Both the position numbers and the translations under genes were made by a program. The notes beneath the pieces are model-generated. The model was not told the origin of the DNA and ran no database searches. It was given only the letters and a program-made list of their open reading frames with translations. DNA of 64,000 bases from Clostridium saudiense (GTDB lineage Bacteria > Bacillota > Clostridia > Clostridiales > Clostridiaceae): contig NZ_CBYM010000001.1 of NCBI RefSeq assembly GCF_000577815.1, positions 62,001 through 126,000 of the forward strand. Reading direction: 5' to 3'. Every line of letters starts with the position of its first letter. Within the stretch, counting starts at the first letter, position 1. Shown one piece after another: positions 42,898 to 52,361 of this stretch.

Positions 42898-44675
42898 TGG
42901 TAAAGATTAAGGATTCAATAAATAAAATTACTCCTTTTGTGAAACCTTATAAAATAGGATTTTTAACAGCAATATTACTTATAATCATAGCAGCAGTATT
43001 TACAGCGCTTGCACCAAAAACTGAAGGTTTAGTAATAACTCAGCTTACCAATGATTCCTTTGAATTAATCAAGGGAGTACCAGGAGCAAGTGTAAATTTT
43101 AAATATATTACAAAAGTTTTAATATTATTATTAGGTGTATATTTAGGAAATGTATTAGCAACATTTGCAGCAAGTTTCTTATTAACTAATGCTATTCAAA
43201 ATAGTATGAGAGATTTGAGAGGAGCAGTTCAAGATAAAATAAGAAAATTACCAGTGAGCTATTTTGATAAAAATAGTTATGGGGATGTTTTAAGTAGGAT
43301 TACTAATGATATAGATACTATTTCAAATGCACTTCAACAAAGTTTAAGTCAAGTTGTAAATTCTATACTGTCAGTAGTTTTAGCATTAGTAATGATGTAT
43401 TCAATAAATATCAAGCTGGCATTAATAGCAACGATTATAATCCCACTAAGTTTTATAGTATCAAAGGTGGTAGTAAGTAAATCTCAAGGATATTTTAAGA
43501 AGCAACAAGATGCATTAGGTAAATTAAATGGAACAGTACAAGAAATGTATACTGGATTTAATGAAATTAAATTATATGGGAAAGAAGAGGATGCAATAGA
43601 AGAGTTTATCACTATAAATGGTGAACTTCAAGTTGCTGGATTTAAAGCTCAATTTATCTCAAGTACTATGGGGCCACTAGTATCTTTAATTTGTTACCTT
43701 GGGATAGCTGCTATTGGTATACTTGGAGCTGTTATTTCGATTGCTGGAGGAATTACTGTTGGTAATCTTCAAGCATTTATAAGGTATATATGGCAAATAA
43801 ATCAACCTTTATCTCAAGTAACTCAACTATCATCAGCAATTCAATCAGCATTTGCTGCTGTTGATAGAGTATTTGAATTTTTACAGGAGGAAGAAGAAAT
43901 ACAAGATAAAAGCACTTCAATTAAATTAGATAATCCAAGAGGGGATGTTTCTTTTGAACATGTAAGGTTTGGATATAGTGACGATAAAATTTTAATACAT
44001 GATTTAAATGCGGAAATTAAAGCAGGCCAGATGGTAGCAATAGTAGGACCTACTGGAGCAGGTAAAACTACATTGATTAATTTATTAATGAGATTTTATG
44101 AACTTAATGGTGGAGCTATTAAAATTGATGGAGTAGATACTAGAGATATGAAACGTGAAGATTTACGTAGTATGTTTGGTATGGTACTTCAAGATACTTG
44201 GTTATTTAATGGAACAATAGAAGATAATATAAAGTATGGTAGGTTTAATGCTACCAAGGATGATGTTATACTTGCAGCTAAAATAGCTAATGTACATCAC
44301 TTTATAAAAACTTTACCGGATGGATATGATATGTTTTTAAATGAAGAGGCATCAAACATATCACAAGGAGAAAAACAGTTATTGACTATAGCAAGGGCAA
44401 TAATATCTGATCCAGCTATTTTAATTTTAGATGAAGCAACAAGTTCTGTTGATACTAGAGTTGAGCTTATGTTACAAAAAGCTATGCAAAATATTATGAA
44501 AGGTAGAACAAGCTTTGTGATAGCTCATAGATTATCTATAATTAAGAGTGCTGATTTAATACTAGTAATTAAGGATGGAAATATAATAGAGCAAGGAAAT
44601 CATGAAGAATTAATGGAAAAAGGTGGGTTCTATAAAGAATTATATAATAGTCAATTTTCCGAAGAGGCAGAATAA
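42897..44675 (+). CDS. Heterodimeric ABC exporter, catalytic subunit
   Basis: A 592-residue half-transporter. The nucleotide domain keeps all catalytic residues: Walker A GPTGAGKTTLI, Walker B LILDEATSSVDT with Glu, and switch His in VIAHRLSII; its signature is NISQGEKQLL. The insertion after the second helix (NDSFELIKGVPGASVNFKYI) is common in the larger partner of such pairs. It is translationally coupled to the first subunit, and a 47-residue gene follows. Confidence 0.94.
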   Translation: MVKIKDSINKITPFVKPYKIGFLTAILLIIIAAVFTALAPKTEGLVITQLTNDSFELIKGVPGASVNFKYITKVLILLLGVYLGNVLATFAASFLLTNAIQNSMRDLRGAVQDKIRKLPVSYFDKNSYGDVLSRITNDIDTISNALQQSLSQVVNSILSVVLALVMMYSINIKLALIATIIIPLSFIVSKVVVSKSQGYFKKQQDALGKLNGTVQEMYTGFNEIKLYGKEEDAIEEFITINGELQVAGFKAQFISSTMGPLVSLICYLGIAAIGILGAVISIAGGITVGNLQAFIRYIWQINQPLSQVTQLSSAIQSAFAAVDRVFEFLQEEEEIQDKSTSIKLDNPRGDVSFEHVRFGYSDDKILIHDLNAEIKAGQMVAIVGPTGAGKTTLINLLMRFYELNGGAIKIDGVDTRDMKREDLRSMFGMVLQDTWLFNGTIEDNIKYGRFNATKDDVILAAKIANVHHFIKTLPDGYDMFLNEEASNISQGEKQLLTIARAIISDPAILILDEATSSVDTRVELMLQKAMQNIMKGRTSFVIAHRLSIIKSADLILVIKDGNIIEQGNHEELMEKGGFYKELYNSQFSEEAE

Positions 44676-44711
44676 GTAACAAATAATAAATTTATATTGG
44701 AGGTGTTATTC

Positions 44712-44855
44712 ATGAAAGATAAAGAACAAGATAAAGAAGAGTTTTATAAGAAAATACAACAAGAACAAATGTTAATAGATATAGATGAATTTGCTCATAA
44801 AATGCTTGAGGGAGAAGAGGAGAATATTCCAGGAAGTAATAAAGGATTAGATTAA
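44712..44855 (+). CDS. Small acidic protein downstream of the ABC exporter
   Basis: GGAGG at 44699-44703 precedes an ATG opening 47 codons: highly charged and helical (DKEQDKEEFYKKIQQEQMLI, then EFAHKMLEGEEEN). It lies 36 bp after the exporter and before a terminator, so it belongs to the same transcript. No family recognised; a regulatory or accessory peptide is possible. Confidence 0.55.
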   Translation: MKDKEQDKEEFYKKIQQEQMLIDIDEFAHKMLEGEEENIPGSNKGLD

Positions 44856-44880
44856 AAATATAGTAAAGTGCACCTATAAA

Positions 44881-44915
44881 TGAACTGCCCTTTAAAATAA
44901 ATATAGGGCAGTTCA
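44881..44915. terminator. Bidirectional terminator
   Basis: TGAACTGCCCT and AGGGCAGTTCA form an 11-bp stem between the plus-strand exporter operon and the minus-strand feoB gene. Confidence 0.88.
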
Positions 44916-44945
44916 TAAAATTAATTAAAGTATTTGATTTCACTT

Positions 44946-47309
44946 TTATACAAATCCTAATAATAGACCAATCATATGAATTAAAAAAGAAATAATCCAA
45001 GCTATTGCACATTGTATTACTACAATTCCAAGGGCAGCCTTTCTTGAGCCCAGTTCTCTTTTAATACATGCTATTGCAGCAACACAAGGTGTATATAATA
45101 ATGTAAATATTAAAAATACAAATGCAGTAAAAGGTGTAAATAATGTTGATAAAGCTGATGTATTCCCGCCTAATAAAACTGTTAATGTGCTAACTACACT
45201 TTCTTTTGCTGTAAAGCCTGTAATCAATGCTGTGGAAATCCTCCAGTCTCCAAAGCCTAAAGGAATAAATAAAGGAGTTATTAATCCACCAATACTAGCT
45301 AACATGCTTCTACCAGAATCTGCTACGACATTAAGTCTAGTATCAAAAGTTTGTAAAAACCATATTATAATAGTTGCTACAAAAATAATTGTAAATGCTT
45401 TTGTAATAAAGTCTTTAGCTTTAGTCCAAATTAGTTGCCAAACACTTTTAGGACTAGGAAATCTATAGTTTGGTAGTTCCATTACAAAAGGTATTGGCTC
45501 ACCTTTAAAGGCACTATTTTTAAGAAGTAGGGCAAATAAAATACCAACTATAATTCCGGAAAAATACAAAATAACCATAACTAACACGCGATATTTATTA
45601 AAAAAAGCATAAGTGAACAAAGCATAAATTGGAAGTTTAGCTGAACAACTCATAAAAGGAATTAATAAAATTGTCATTTTGCGATCACGCTCAGATGAAA
45701 GTGTCCTTGTTGCCATTATAGCAGGGACAGAACATCCAAAGCCAAGAAGTAAGGGAACAAAACTTCTACCTGAAAGTCCTATTTTTCTTAAAAGTTTATC
45801 CATTATAAAAGCAATTCTTGCCATATATCCACTATCTTCTAAAATTGATAAAAAGAAAAACAATACAACTATTATAGGTAAAAAGCTAAGAACGCTTCCA
45901 ACACCACCAAAAATACCATCAATTACAAGTGATTTTACTGTTGGATTAAGTCCATAAGAGGTTAATGCAGTGTCACAAATATTTGTAAACCAGTTTATTC
46001 CATAAGTTAGTAAATCTGAAAATGTAGCACCTATTACATTAAAAGTAAGCCAAAATACAATTGCAATAATAGCAATAAAGGAAGGAAGTGCTGTATACTT
46101 TCCAGTAAGTATGTTATCTATTTTTATACTTCGTTTATGAGATTTACTTTCTCGGGCCTTTATAACAGTATTATCGCATACTCTGTTAATAAAGCTAAAG
46201 CGCATATCTGCCAGAGCAGCTTGTCTATCCTTTCCAGTTTCATTTTCCATTTCAATTATAATATGATTTAGCATTTGTTTTTCATTAGTATCTAGTTTTA
46301 AAGCTTCTAAAATAATGTGATCTCCTTCAACTAGTTTTGTAGCTGCAAATCTTTCTGGGATATGTGCATTTTTAGAGTGATCATCGGTTAAATGTATTAT
46401 TGCATGAATGCATCTATGGATTGCGGCTTGTTCATCAGAAATTTTTTCATCACAAAAATCTAACCGTCCAGGACACTCATTGTATCTGGCTACGTGAATA
46501 GCATGTTCTATTAGTTCATCAATACCCATATTTTTTGAAGCTGATATTGGGACAACTGGAATTCCAAGAGTTTCTTCCAATAAATTAACTTTAATTGTAC
46601 CACCATTTTCTTGAACTTCATCCATCATATTTAAGGCAAGAACCATAGGAATATCCATTTCAATTAGTTGCATAGTTAAATAAAGGTTACGTTCAATATT
46701 AGTAGCATCCACAATATTTATTATTCCCCTAGGACGATTATTAATAAGAAAATCTCTAGTTACAATTTCTTCATCAGTATAAGGAGAAAGAGAGTATATT
46801 CCAGGGAGATCTGTTACTGTAGCTTCAGGATGATTTTTAATAATTCCATCTTTTCTATCAACTGTTACACCAGGGAAATTACCAACGTGTTGATTACTTC
46901 CTGTTAACTGATTAAAAAGAGTAGTTTTACCAGAGTTTTGATTTCCTATTAAACCAAAGGTAATAGGTTCACTTTCACGTAATTCATTTCCTTTTTTACG
47001 GACATGATAAATGCCCATTTCACCAACTTGCGGATGTGGAATATCGTTAATTCTTTCTTTTAAATCTTCAGTATACTTTGTATCTTGAATGTCTTTAATT
47101 TCAATTTTTGCAGCATCCTGTAGTCTTAAGGTTAATTCATAGCCACGTAAGCGTAATTCTATTGGGTCTCCCATAGGTGCTGTTTTTATAAGAGAAACTT
47201 TAGTTTCAGGAGTAAGTCCCATATCCAGAAAGTGATTTCTTAATGCTCCTTTGCCTCCAACTTTTACAATAGTAGCAGTTTTTCCAACTTCTAATTCATC
47301 TAATGTCAT
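44946..47309 (-). CDS. feoB: FeoA-FeoB fusion, ferrous iron transporter
   Basis: A 787-residue Fe(II) importer of the plasma membrane. Residues 1-75 are a FeoA (SH3-like) domain (LRNHFLDMGLTPETKVSLIK); FeoA is usually a separate protein. The G domain follows with G1 GNQNSGKTTLFNQL, GNFPGVTVDRKDG, G3 VTDLPGIYSLSPYT and G4 ALNMMDE. The membrane part has the two Gate motifs (SGYMARIAFIMDKLLRKIGL and FSGIIVGILFALL type segments) and GFGCSVPAIMATR. ATG 47309 is used because AGGTAGGTG precedes it. No other feo gene is visible in the flanks. Confidence 0.95.
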   Translation of the reverse strand: MTLDELEVGKTATIVKVGGKGALRNHFLDMGLTPETKVSLIKTAPMGDPIELRLRGYELTLRLQDAAKIEIKDIQDTKYTEDLKERINDIPHPQVGEMGIYHVRKKGNELRESEPITFGLIGNQNSGKTTLFNQLTGSNQHVGNFPGVTVDRKDGIIKNHPEATVTDLPGIYSLSPYTDEEIVTRDFLINNRPRGIINIVDATNIERNLYLTMQLIEMDIPMVLALNMMDEVQENGGTIKVNLLEETLGIPVVPISASKNMGIDELIEHAIHVARYNECPGRLDFCDEKISDEQAAIHRCIHAIIHLTDDHSKNAHIPERFAATKLVEGDHIILEALKLDTNEKQMLNHIIIEMENETGKDRQAALADMRFSFINRVCDNTVIKARESKSHKRSIKIDNILTGKYTALPSFIAIIAIVFWLTFNVIGATFSDLLTYGINWFTNICDTALTSYGLNPTVKSLVIDGIFGGVGSVLSFLPIIVVLFFFLSILEDSGYMARIAFIMDKLLRKIGLSGRSFVPLLLGFGCSVPAIMATRTLSSERDRKMTILLIPFMSCSAKLPIYALFTYAFFNKYRVLVMVILYFSGIIVGILFALLLKNSAFKGEPIPFVMELPNYRFPSPKSVWQLIWTKAKDFITKAFTIIFVATIIIWFLQTFDTRLNVVADSGRSMLASIGGLITPLFIPLGFGDWRISTALITGFTAKESVVSTLTVLLGGNTSALSTLFTPFTAFVFLIFTLLYTPCVAAIACIKRELGSRKAALGIVVIQCAIAWIISFLIHMIGLLLGFV

Positions 47310-47668
47310 TTTAATCACCTACCTTTAATTACTTAACTAATATAATAATTATTCAAAAAAATAATTTATTTGATTAAAATAAAAATTTTATTAGAAAAAG
47401 TTGAATTAAATTTGTTTAAATATACAAAAAAGAAATAGTTTAATATTTATTTTCAATAAAATTTATTACAAATATAAGTATAAACAATAAAATGAATGGA
47501 AATATCAGCAATAAAGAAATCTAGTATTTCAGATTAAGTATTATATATAAAATTATAAGATGTAAGAAATAATAAAAGTATATCATTGGAAATAAATAAA
47601 GAAGAAAAGATAATATTATAAATATATTATAAAAATATTTAGTGTAGCATAAAGGGAAAAAATAATAT
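47310..47668. other. Divergent intergenic region between feoB and the nucleotidase gene
   Basis: A/T-rich with no gene. It should contain the feoB promoter. A loose match to an iron-box pattern (TGAATAATTATTATATTA on the minus strand) exists near 47340-47357 but is not convincing in such AT-rich DNA. Confidence 0.3.
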
Positions 47669-47707
47669 ATACGAATATTACAGAAAATGTTGAAAAAATA
47701 TTCGTAT
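47669..47707 (+). promoter_or_regulatory. Inverted PurR-box-like operator overlapping a promoter
   Basis: ATACGAATATT (47669-47679) and AATATTCGTAT (47697-47707) are perfect 11-bp inverted arms separated by 17 bp, and the second arm overlaps the -10 TATAAT (47705-47710). Two opposed boxes with a CGAA core about 16-17 bp apart are the arrangement known for the Bacillus-type PurR repressor. The downstream gene is a nucleotide-hydrolysing enzyme, which fits purine control. Confidence 0.5.
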
Positions 47708-47772
47708 AATGTAAAATGCTAATTGAACAAAGGGATAAAATGTAATTATCTTTACAAATGGAGGGGAAAAAC

Positions 47773-49635
47773 TTGTTAAAAAACAATAATAAATTAATTG
47801 CATTAATTACAGCACTTACAATAAGTGTAGGAATGGTAATGCCGTCTAGAATAGCAAAGGCAGATGAAATTACTAATGAAACTATTGAATTAGTAGATGA
47901 AGTTTCAAATAGTGATGAATCAAAAATGGATAGTGGAAATAAAGTAATTGATATTTTAAGCTTTAATGATTTTCATGGAAATGTTTTAGAATCAGGAAAG
48001 AATATAGGTGCGGCGAAATTAACAGGCGTAATCAAAGAGTATCAAACTAAAGATGAAGCAAGCGATACATATGGTGTTGTAACTGTATCAGGGGGAGATT
48101 TATATCAAGGTACAGCAATATCAAACATATTAGAAGGTAAGCCAGTAAATGAAATGATTAAAGAAATTGGAATGGTAGCTTCAGCTATTGGCAATCATGA
48201 ATATGATTGGGGTTCAAATAAAATAAAAAATTGGGCTGATGAAGCAGGATTTGATTTTGTTGCTGCAAATTTAATAGATGAGACTACAGGTACAATACCA
48301 GACTATGCAGTTCCATATATTATAACAGATGTAGAAGGAGTTAATGTTGCATTTATAGGTATTGCGACTCCAGAAACATTAACAAGTACAAAAGCAGAAA
48401 ATGTAATAGGATTGAAGTTCTTAGATATAATTGAGACTTTAGATAAATATTCTCAAATAGTTAGAGCTGAAGGTGCAGATATAGTAATTGCATTAACTCA
48501 TTCACCAGCAACTGAAGATAGCAATGGAGTAATAACAGGAGAAGCAGCTGAAATTGCAGCAAATGCAAATGATATTGATGCAGTTATTGCAGCTCATAAT
48601 CATAAATTTGTAGATGGATTTGTAACAAATATCAATAACGGTAAAGAAATTCCTGTTGTGCAAGCTGGTTATAATGGTAGAGGACTATCAGTGCTTACTT
48701 TTACTGTTGATGATAATAATGAAATAATAAGTATAGATGCAAATACAAGACAATTCTATGTTGAAAGTACAGTTAATGACTTCCCTATTGATAAAAATGT
48801 TGATGAAGCAATATCTAAATTTAATGATGAATTAGCACCAACTTTAGCAACTGAAATAGTTGATTTAGAATTTGATTTAGATCATGATAGATATGCTGGT
48901 GTTACACCACTTGGTATTACAGTTGCAGAAGCCATGAGACAAGCCGGAGGAACACAAGTAGCAATTGCAAATGGTGGAGGTATTAGAGCGCCATTGTCTA
49001 AAGGAATGTTAACACTAGGAGATATGTATACAATATTACCTTTTGATAATAATGTAGTTACTATGAAAGTAACAGGAGCTAAGCTAAAAGAATTAATTCA
49101 GCATGGAATTAATCCAGATGGCTTTGGATGGGGGCAGTATTCAGGTTTAACAGTTTGGTATGATTCAAAAACAGATGAAATAACTTCAATGAGATTATCA
49201 GATGGAACAAAAGTTGAAGATGATGAATATTACACACTAACAAGTATTGATTTCCTGATGACTGGTGGAGATAGCTATAATTTTGATGGACACATTGATC
49301 CAGTAATAATTGGAGAAATGAGGGATGTAATCATAAATGAATGGCAAACAAAGGGAATAGAAAAGTTAAATTATAATTTATTAATTGACGGAGAAGATAC
49401 TACTGATATTGTTGCAGATGAAGAAGTAGAAGTTAAGCCAGAGATTACTCCAGAGCAAGTTCCTTCAGAAACTCCAGATTCAAATGAAAATGTAGAAAGT
49501 GATAAAGGAACAGGAAGTGTTGAAAAGTTACCACAAACAGGTACACCATTATCTTCAGCACAAGTTGTATTTATATCATTAGCTATAATTGCTGTTGGAT
49601 TTGTTATTTTTAATAAAAAAGAAGAGATTGCATAA
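47773..49635 (+). CDS. Wall-anchored 5'-nucleotidase / cyclic phosphodiesterase family protein
   Basis: About 620 residues. A signal peptide (ALITALTISVGMVMPSRIAKA) is followed by a metallophosphatase domain with ILSFNDFHGN, GGDLYQGTA, IGNHEYDWG and the HNH of AAHNHKF. The C-terminal 5'-nucleotidase domain carries IANGGGIRAPL and the substrate loop GDSYNFDG. The sortase signal LPQTG precedes a helix and KKEE tail. It hydrolyses extracellular nucleotides for purine or phosphate scavenging. The start is probably TTG 47773, preceded by GGAGGGG; ATG 47758 lies inside that site. Confidence 0.92.
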   Translation: MLKNNNKLIALITALTISVGMVMPSRIAKADEITNETIELVDEVSNSDESKMDSGNKVIDILSFNDFHGNVLESGKNIGAAKLTGVIKEYQTKDEASDTYGVVTVSGGDLYQGTAISNILEGKPVNEMIKEIGMVASAIGNHEYDWGSNKIKNWADEAGFDFVAANLIDETTGTIPDYAVPYIITDVEGVNVAFIGIATPETLTSTKAENVIGLKFLDIIETLDKYSQIVRAEGADIVIALTHSPATEDSNGVITGEAAEIAANANDIDAVIAAHNHKFVDGFVTNINNGKEIPVVQAGYNGRGLSVLTFTVDDNNEIISIDANTRQFYVESTVNDFPIDKNVDEAISKFNDELAPTLATEIVDLEFDLDHDRYAGVTPLGITVAEAMRQAGGTQVAIANGGGIRAPLSKGMLTLGDMYTILPFDNNVVTMKVTGAKLKELIQHGINPDGFGWGQYSGLTVWYDSKTDEITSMRLSDGTKVEDDEYYTLTSIDFLMTGGDSYNFDGHIDPVIIGEMRDVIINEWQTKGIEKLNYNLLIDGEDTTDIVADEEVEVKPEITPEQVPSETPDSNENVESDKGTGSVEKLPQTGTPLSSAQVVFISLAIIAVGFVIFNKKEEIA

Positions 49636-49637
49636 AA

Positions 49638-49673
49638 ATTAAAGGTCCTATCATTTGATAGGACCTTTAATTT
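49638..49673 (+). terminator. Terminator of the nucleotidase gene
   Basis: AAATTAAAGGTCCTATCA and its complement form an 18-bp stem around TTT. Confidence 0.93.
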
Positions 49674-49680
49674 ATAAATA

Positions 49681-49711
49681 AAAAAGGACAATCCTTTAAA
49701 AGGTTGTCCTG
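49681..49711 (-). terminator. Terminator of queT
   Basis: AGGACAA and TTGTCCT arms, followed on the minus strand by TTTTT. Confidence 0.75.
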
Positions 49712-49715
49712 AAAA

Positions 49716-50216
49716 TTACTTTAACATCATTACATTTTTAAATCTTGAACCTGCAACAAGGAATAAAGGTACACCTATTATAGTTATTACTACTAATTCT
49801 CCTAAAGCAACTTCTCCAATAGATAGAAGTAGTGGTAATCCATATAGTTTGTTTAGCATCCATCCAATGATGAGACCATTAAATAAGGTCGGCCAAATAG
49901 AAGCAACTAATAATTTTACTTTGTAATTTTTGATTACTTTACCTGTAAAATAGATAGCATATACACTTATAAATGTGGCTAATGTGCCGAATATAACATC
50001 CATTGGTCCATTAGGGCCTAAAATATTAGCAATTAAGCAACCAAGTGTAAGTCCTCCTATGTATAATGGATCAAAAACAGCAAGTAACACTAAGATTTCA
50101 GAAATTCTGAATTGAATATTTCCATATGAAAATGGTGCAATTGCAATAGTTACTACTGCATAGATTGCTGCAATTATTGCAGTTCTAGTAAGTCTTTTAG
50201 TCATATCATTTTTCAT
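49716..50216 (-). CDS. queT: QueT, queuosine precursor ECF S component
   Basis: A 166-residue membrane protein with five to six helices and the QueT signatures FSYGNIQFRISEILVLLAVF, FDPLYIGGLTLGCLIANILG and GPMDVIFGTLATF. QueT imports queuosine precursors such as preQ1 together with a shared ECF module. The upstream preQ1 riboswitch confirms the assignment. ATG 50216 follows AGGAGG. The enzymes that would use the precursor, QueA and Tgt, are encoded 4-5 kb away. Confidence 0.94.
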   Translation of the reverse strand: MKNDMTKRLTRTAIIAAIYAVVTIAIAPFSYGNIQFRISEILVLLAVFDPLYIGGLTLGCLIANILGPNGPMDVIFGTLATFISVYAIYFTGKVIKNYKVKLLVASIWPTLFNGLIIGWMLNKLYGLPLLLSIGEVALGELVVITIIGVPLFLVAGSRFKNVMMLK

Positions 50217-50229
50217 TTTTGAAAAACCT

Positions 50230-50248
50230 CCTAATAAAAAATATTAGG
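50230..50248 (-). promoter_or_regulatory. Hairpin that overlaps the queT ribosome binding site
   Basis: CCTAATA/TATTAGG with an A/T loop. On the minus strand the 3' arm includes the first half of the AGGAGG site, so the stem can hide part of it. It may be the output stem of the preQ1 switch. Confidence 0.45.
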
Positions 50249-50352
50249 AACCTAAGGCTATAATAGATAGTATTTAGAAGTAAATAATAAGTTAAAACAT
50301 CGAAGCTAATTAATTCAAAATATTATCTATTTAAATTTAATAATAAATTTTT

Positions 50353-50393
50353 ACCTAGTTTTGTTTAAAGACAGGAGGTTCCCGAACTGTCTA
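50353..50393 (-). promoter_or_regulatory. preQ1 riboswitch (class I type)
   Basis: On the minus strand, GACAG and CTGTC enclose the loop TTCGGGAACCTC and are followed by TTTAAACAAAACTAGG, the A-rich tail and CTA that form the H-type pseudoknot. It lies about 140 nt upstream of queT. The small size and arrangement match preQ1-I. Confidence 0.8.
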
Positions 50394-50552
50394 TATTTCA
50401 GAAATAAATTATACTTAATATTATATGATAAATCAAGAAGAATTATATTTTATTACTTCAATTTAAGAAAATAATATATAAAAAGTTAATATTTTAAAAA
50501 AAATAGTATTATAATTTATTAATCATATTTTTATATAAGGAGGAAAGTGGGT

Positions 50553-50783
50553 ATGGAGTTTTTAGAAAATAAAAATAGGAAAGATTTTGAAAGGCATAAA
50601 AATAAAATTCAAGAAAATATAGATATGGGGAAAAATATGGGGGTAAATAAAATTAGTGCTATATTGGCAATAGCAGATGAATCTCAAGAAATTCAAACAA
50701 AATTAATAAATTGGCTATTATCTGAAGGATATAGGATTTCATTAAAGGAAGAAGATTGTACAATATTAACTATCGAATGGTAA
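50553..50783 (+). CDS. Hypothetical protein, 76 residues
   Basis: ATG 50553 follows AAGGAGGAA at normal spacing; the GTG at 50547 is too close. The protein is basic at the front (NKNRKDFERHKNKI) and then folds as helix-strand (ISAILAIADESQEIQTKLIN; YRISLKEEDCTILTIEW). Not recognised. It is 77 bp upstream of the BofC-like gene. Confidence 0.6.
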   Translation: MEFLENKNRKDFERHKNKIQENIDMGKNMGVNKISAILAIADESQEIQTKLINWLLSEGYRISLKEEDCTILTIEW

Positions 50784-50860
50784 AAAAATAATAAAAAAAT
50801 AATTATTCATGAATATCATTATGAAAGCTGTCAATAATTACAGAAAAAGGAGTGATATTT

Positions 50861-51502
50861 ATGAGTAATGAAATGCATGGTAAAGATAAAGAAGAAGTAA
50901 AATTTGAAAATAAGCATTTTAATAAAAAAATTTCAATTTTAGCAGGTATTATAGTTTTTGCTGTAGTTGTTAGTTTTTTTGGAGCATATATTATAAGTGA
51001 TAGATTAATAAATCCAAAGTATTCACAAGAAAAAGAAGATGATGAAAAAACAGTTTATAATAATTCTAAAATTTTAAGTGATGATATGATGGTTGTGTTA
51101 ATGAATGAAGGTGTTGTGGAAAAAGAACAAAGCATTTTAGAGTTTAAAAAAGAAAATTCTATAGTAAGTGATATTAATCAACAATTTGTTGTTAATTTTT
51201 ATGAAGCTAATGGATATAACCTAGAATCTTTAGAAGATGATAAAGTAGTTTTTGTAAAGGAAGGAACAACAAGTGTTTTACAACCTAACAAATACTATCT
51301 TGGAGAAAAAGATGGATATTTTGCTATATATAAAACAGATGATTCAGGAAATTTAACAATTGAAGAAAGTGAAGATGTATATACGAATAATAGACCAATA
51401 AGTTTCTTACATGGTGATGACTTAGAGGCAATAAAAAATTTTAAGTATTCTTATGATACAAAGGAAGAAGCTATAGAAAAATTGTCTGCTTTTATTTCTT
51501 AA
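50861..51502 (+). CDS. BofC C-terminal domain membrane protein
   Basis: A 213-residue protein with one N-terminal membrane helix (ISILAGIIVFAVVVSFFGAY) and a linker, then the BofC C-terminal-type domain: YYLGEKDGYFAIYKTDDSGN and DDLEAIKNFKYSYDTKEEAI. In Bacillus subtilis, BofC restrains SpoIVB signalling in sporulation and is encoded just before ruvA, the same order as here. It lacks the full N-terminal BofC domain, so an exact equivalent role is uncertain. ATG 50861 has AAAGGAG upstream. Confidence 0.75.
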   Translation: MSNEMHGKDKEEVKFENKHFNKKISILAGIIVFAVVVSFFGAYIISDRLINPKYSQEKEDDEKTVYNNSKILSDDMMVVLMNEGVVEKEQSILEFKKENSIVSDINQQFVVNFYEANGYNLESLEDDKVVFVKEGTTSVLQPNKYYLGEKDGYFAIYKTDDSGNLTIEESEDVYTNNRPISFLHGDDLEAIKNFKYSYDTKEEAIEKLSAFIS

Positions 51503-51589
51503 AAGTAAATACGTTAAATAAATACATATAAGGAAAATTTACTTTTAAGACGAAATTAAATTTTTAAAATTAATAAATTTGTAACCCAA

Positions 51590-51686
51590 TCAACAACTCA
51601 AATATTTTAATGAGTTGTTTAATATATCTTTACACTAAAAAGAGATTATAAATAGAATTTGGTTTCTGTTTATAATCTCTTTCATT
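51590..51686 (+). terminator. Two consecutive terminator hairpins
   Basis: CAACTCA/TGAGTTG (51592-51619) and AAAGAGATTATAAA/TTTATAATCTCTTT (51638-51684). Together they end the BofC-like transcript before the gene at 51763. Confidence 0.7.
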
Positions 51687-51762
51687 ATAGGAAAATACAC
51701 ACCTGTATAACAAGATAATCATAGGGAAAAATATTAGCATAACCTACTAAGGAGGCGAAGAG

Positions 51763-52182
51763 ATGAGTATTGTACCAAACTTCGATTATTTGTTAGTGAT
51801 GCCAAGCGGAAATATAATAGGATTTCATGATGAAGAAACAGCAAAAGCATATATTAATAACTACTATTATTTTAGGACAAGAAATAATGATGTAGTAGGT
51901 GCATATGAAGATTTAACTGAGGATTTTGATGATATTGCAAATGTTCTTTGCTATAAAATTGGAGTAGAAGAAGGTGAGTGTAAATTATATAATACACGAG
52001 ATATAATAGAAAAAATACAAGAGGAAGTTATTTTTTTTGATGAAAGAGAAGAGGTAATATCAAAATTATTATCTAATCATATTGATTTAAACATATTTGA
52101 TTATGCAATAGATAACATATTTACTAATACAGAATCTATAGATATTATGGAACCATATGGAGATCCAATAACTGGTCAGTAA
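51763..52182 (+). CDS. Hypothetical protein, 139 residues
   Basis: AAGGAGGCGAAGAG precedes the ATG. The protein is acidic: YLLVMPSGNIIGFHDEETAK at the front looks like a small beta-hairpin domain, and the C-terminus is helical and acidic (DEREEVISKLLSNHIDLNIF). No membrane segment. It is a separate unit with its own terminator, placed between the BofC-like gene and ruvA. Family not recognised. Confidence 0.6.
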   Translation: MSIVPNFDYLLVMPSGNIIGFHDEETAKAYINNYYYFRTRNNDVVGAYEDLTEDFDDIANVLCYKIGVEEGECKLYNTRDIIEKIQEEVIFFDEREEVISKLLSNHIDLNIFDYAIDNIFTNTESIDIMEPYGDPITGQ

Positions 52183-52185
52183 TAT

Positions 52186-52231
52186 TATAATGAAGAGTTA
52201 TGCTTTATACAATGGCATAACTCTTTATTAT
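52186..52231 (+). terminator. Terminator
   Basis: AAGAGTTATGC and GCATAACTCTT form an 11-bp stem followed by TATTATT. Confidence 0.88.
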
Positions 52232-52361
52232 TGAAAAAGTTATTTTAAAATGTTAAAGTATAAGTTAGATTATATAAGAATATAAGTTTTATAATTAATA
52301 TTAAAGTTTTTAAGATACAAAAACATATTTAATCTATTTATTTAGATTGAGGGGGATAAAA

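Noticed and set aside
47335-47360. Fur-box-like sequence upstream of feoB
   Set aside because: The match is poor and such A/T patterns arise often by chance in this DNA.
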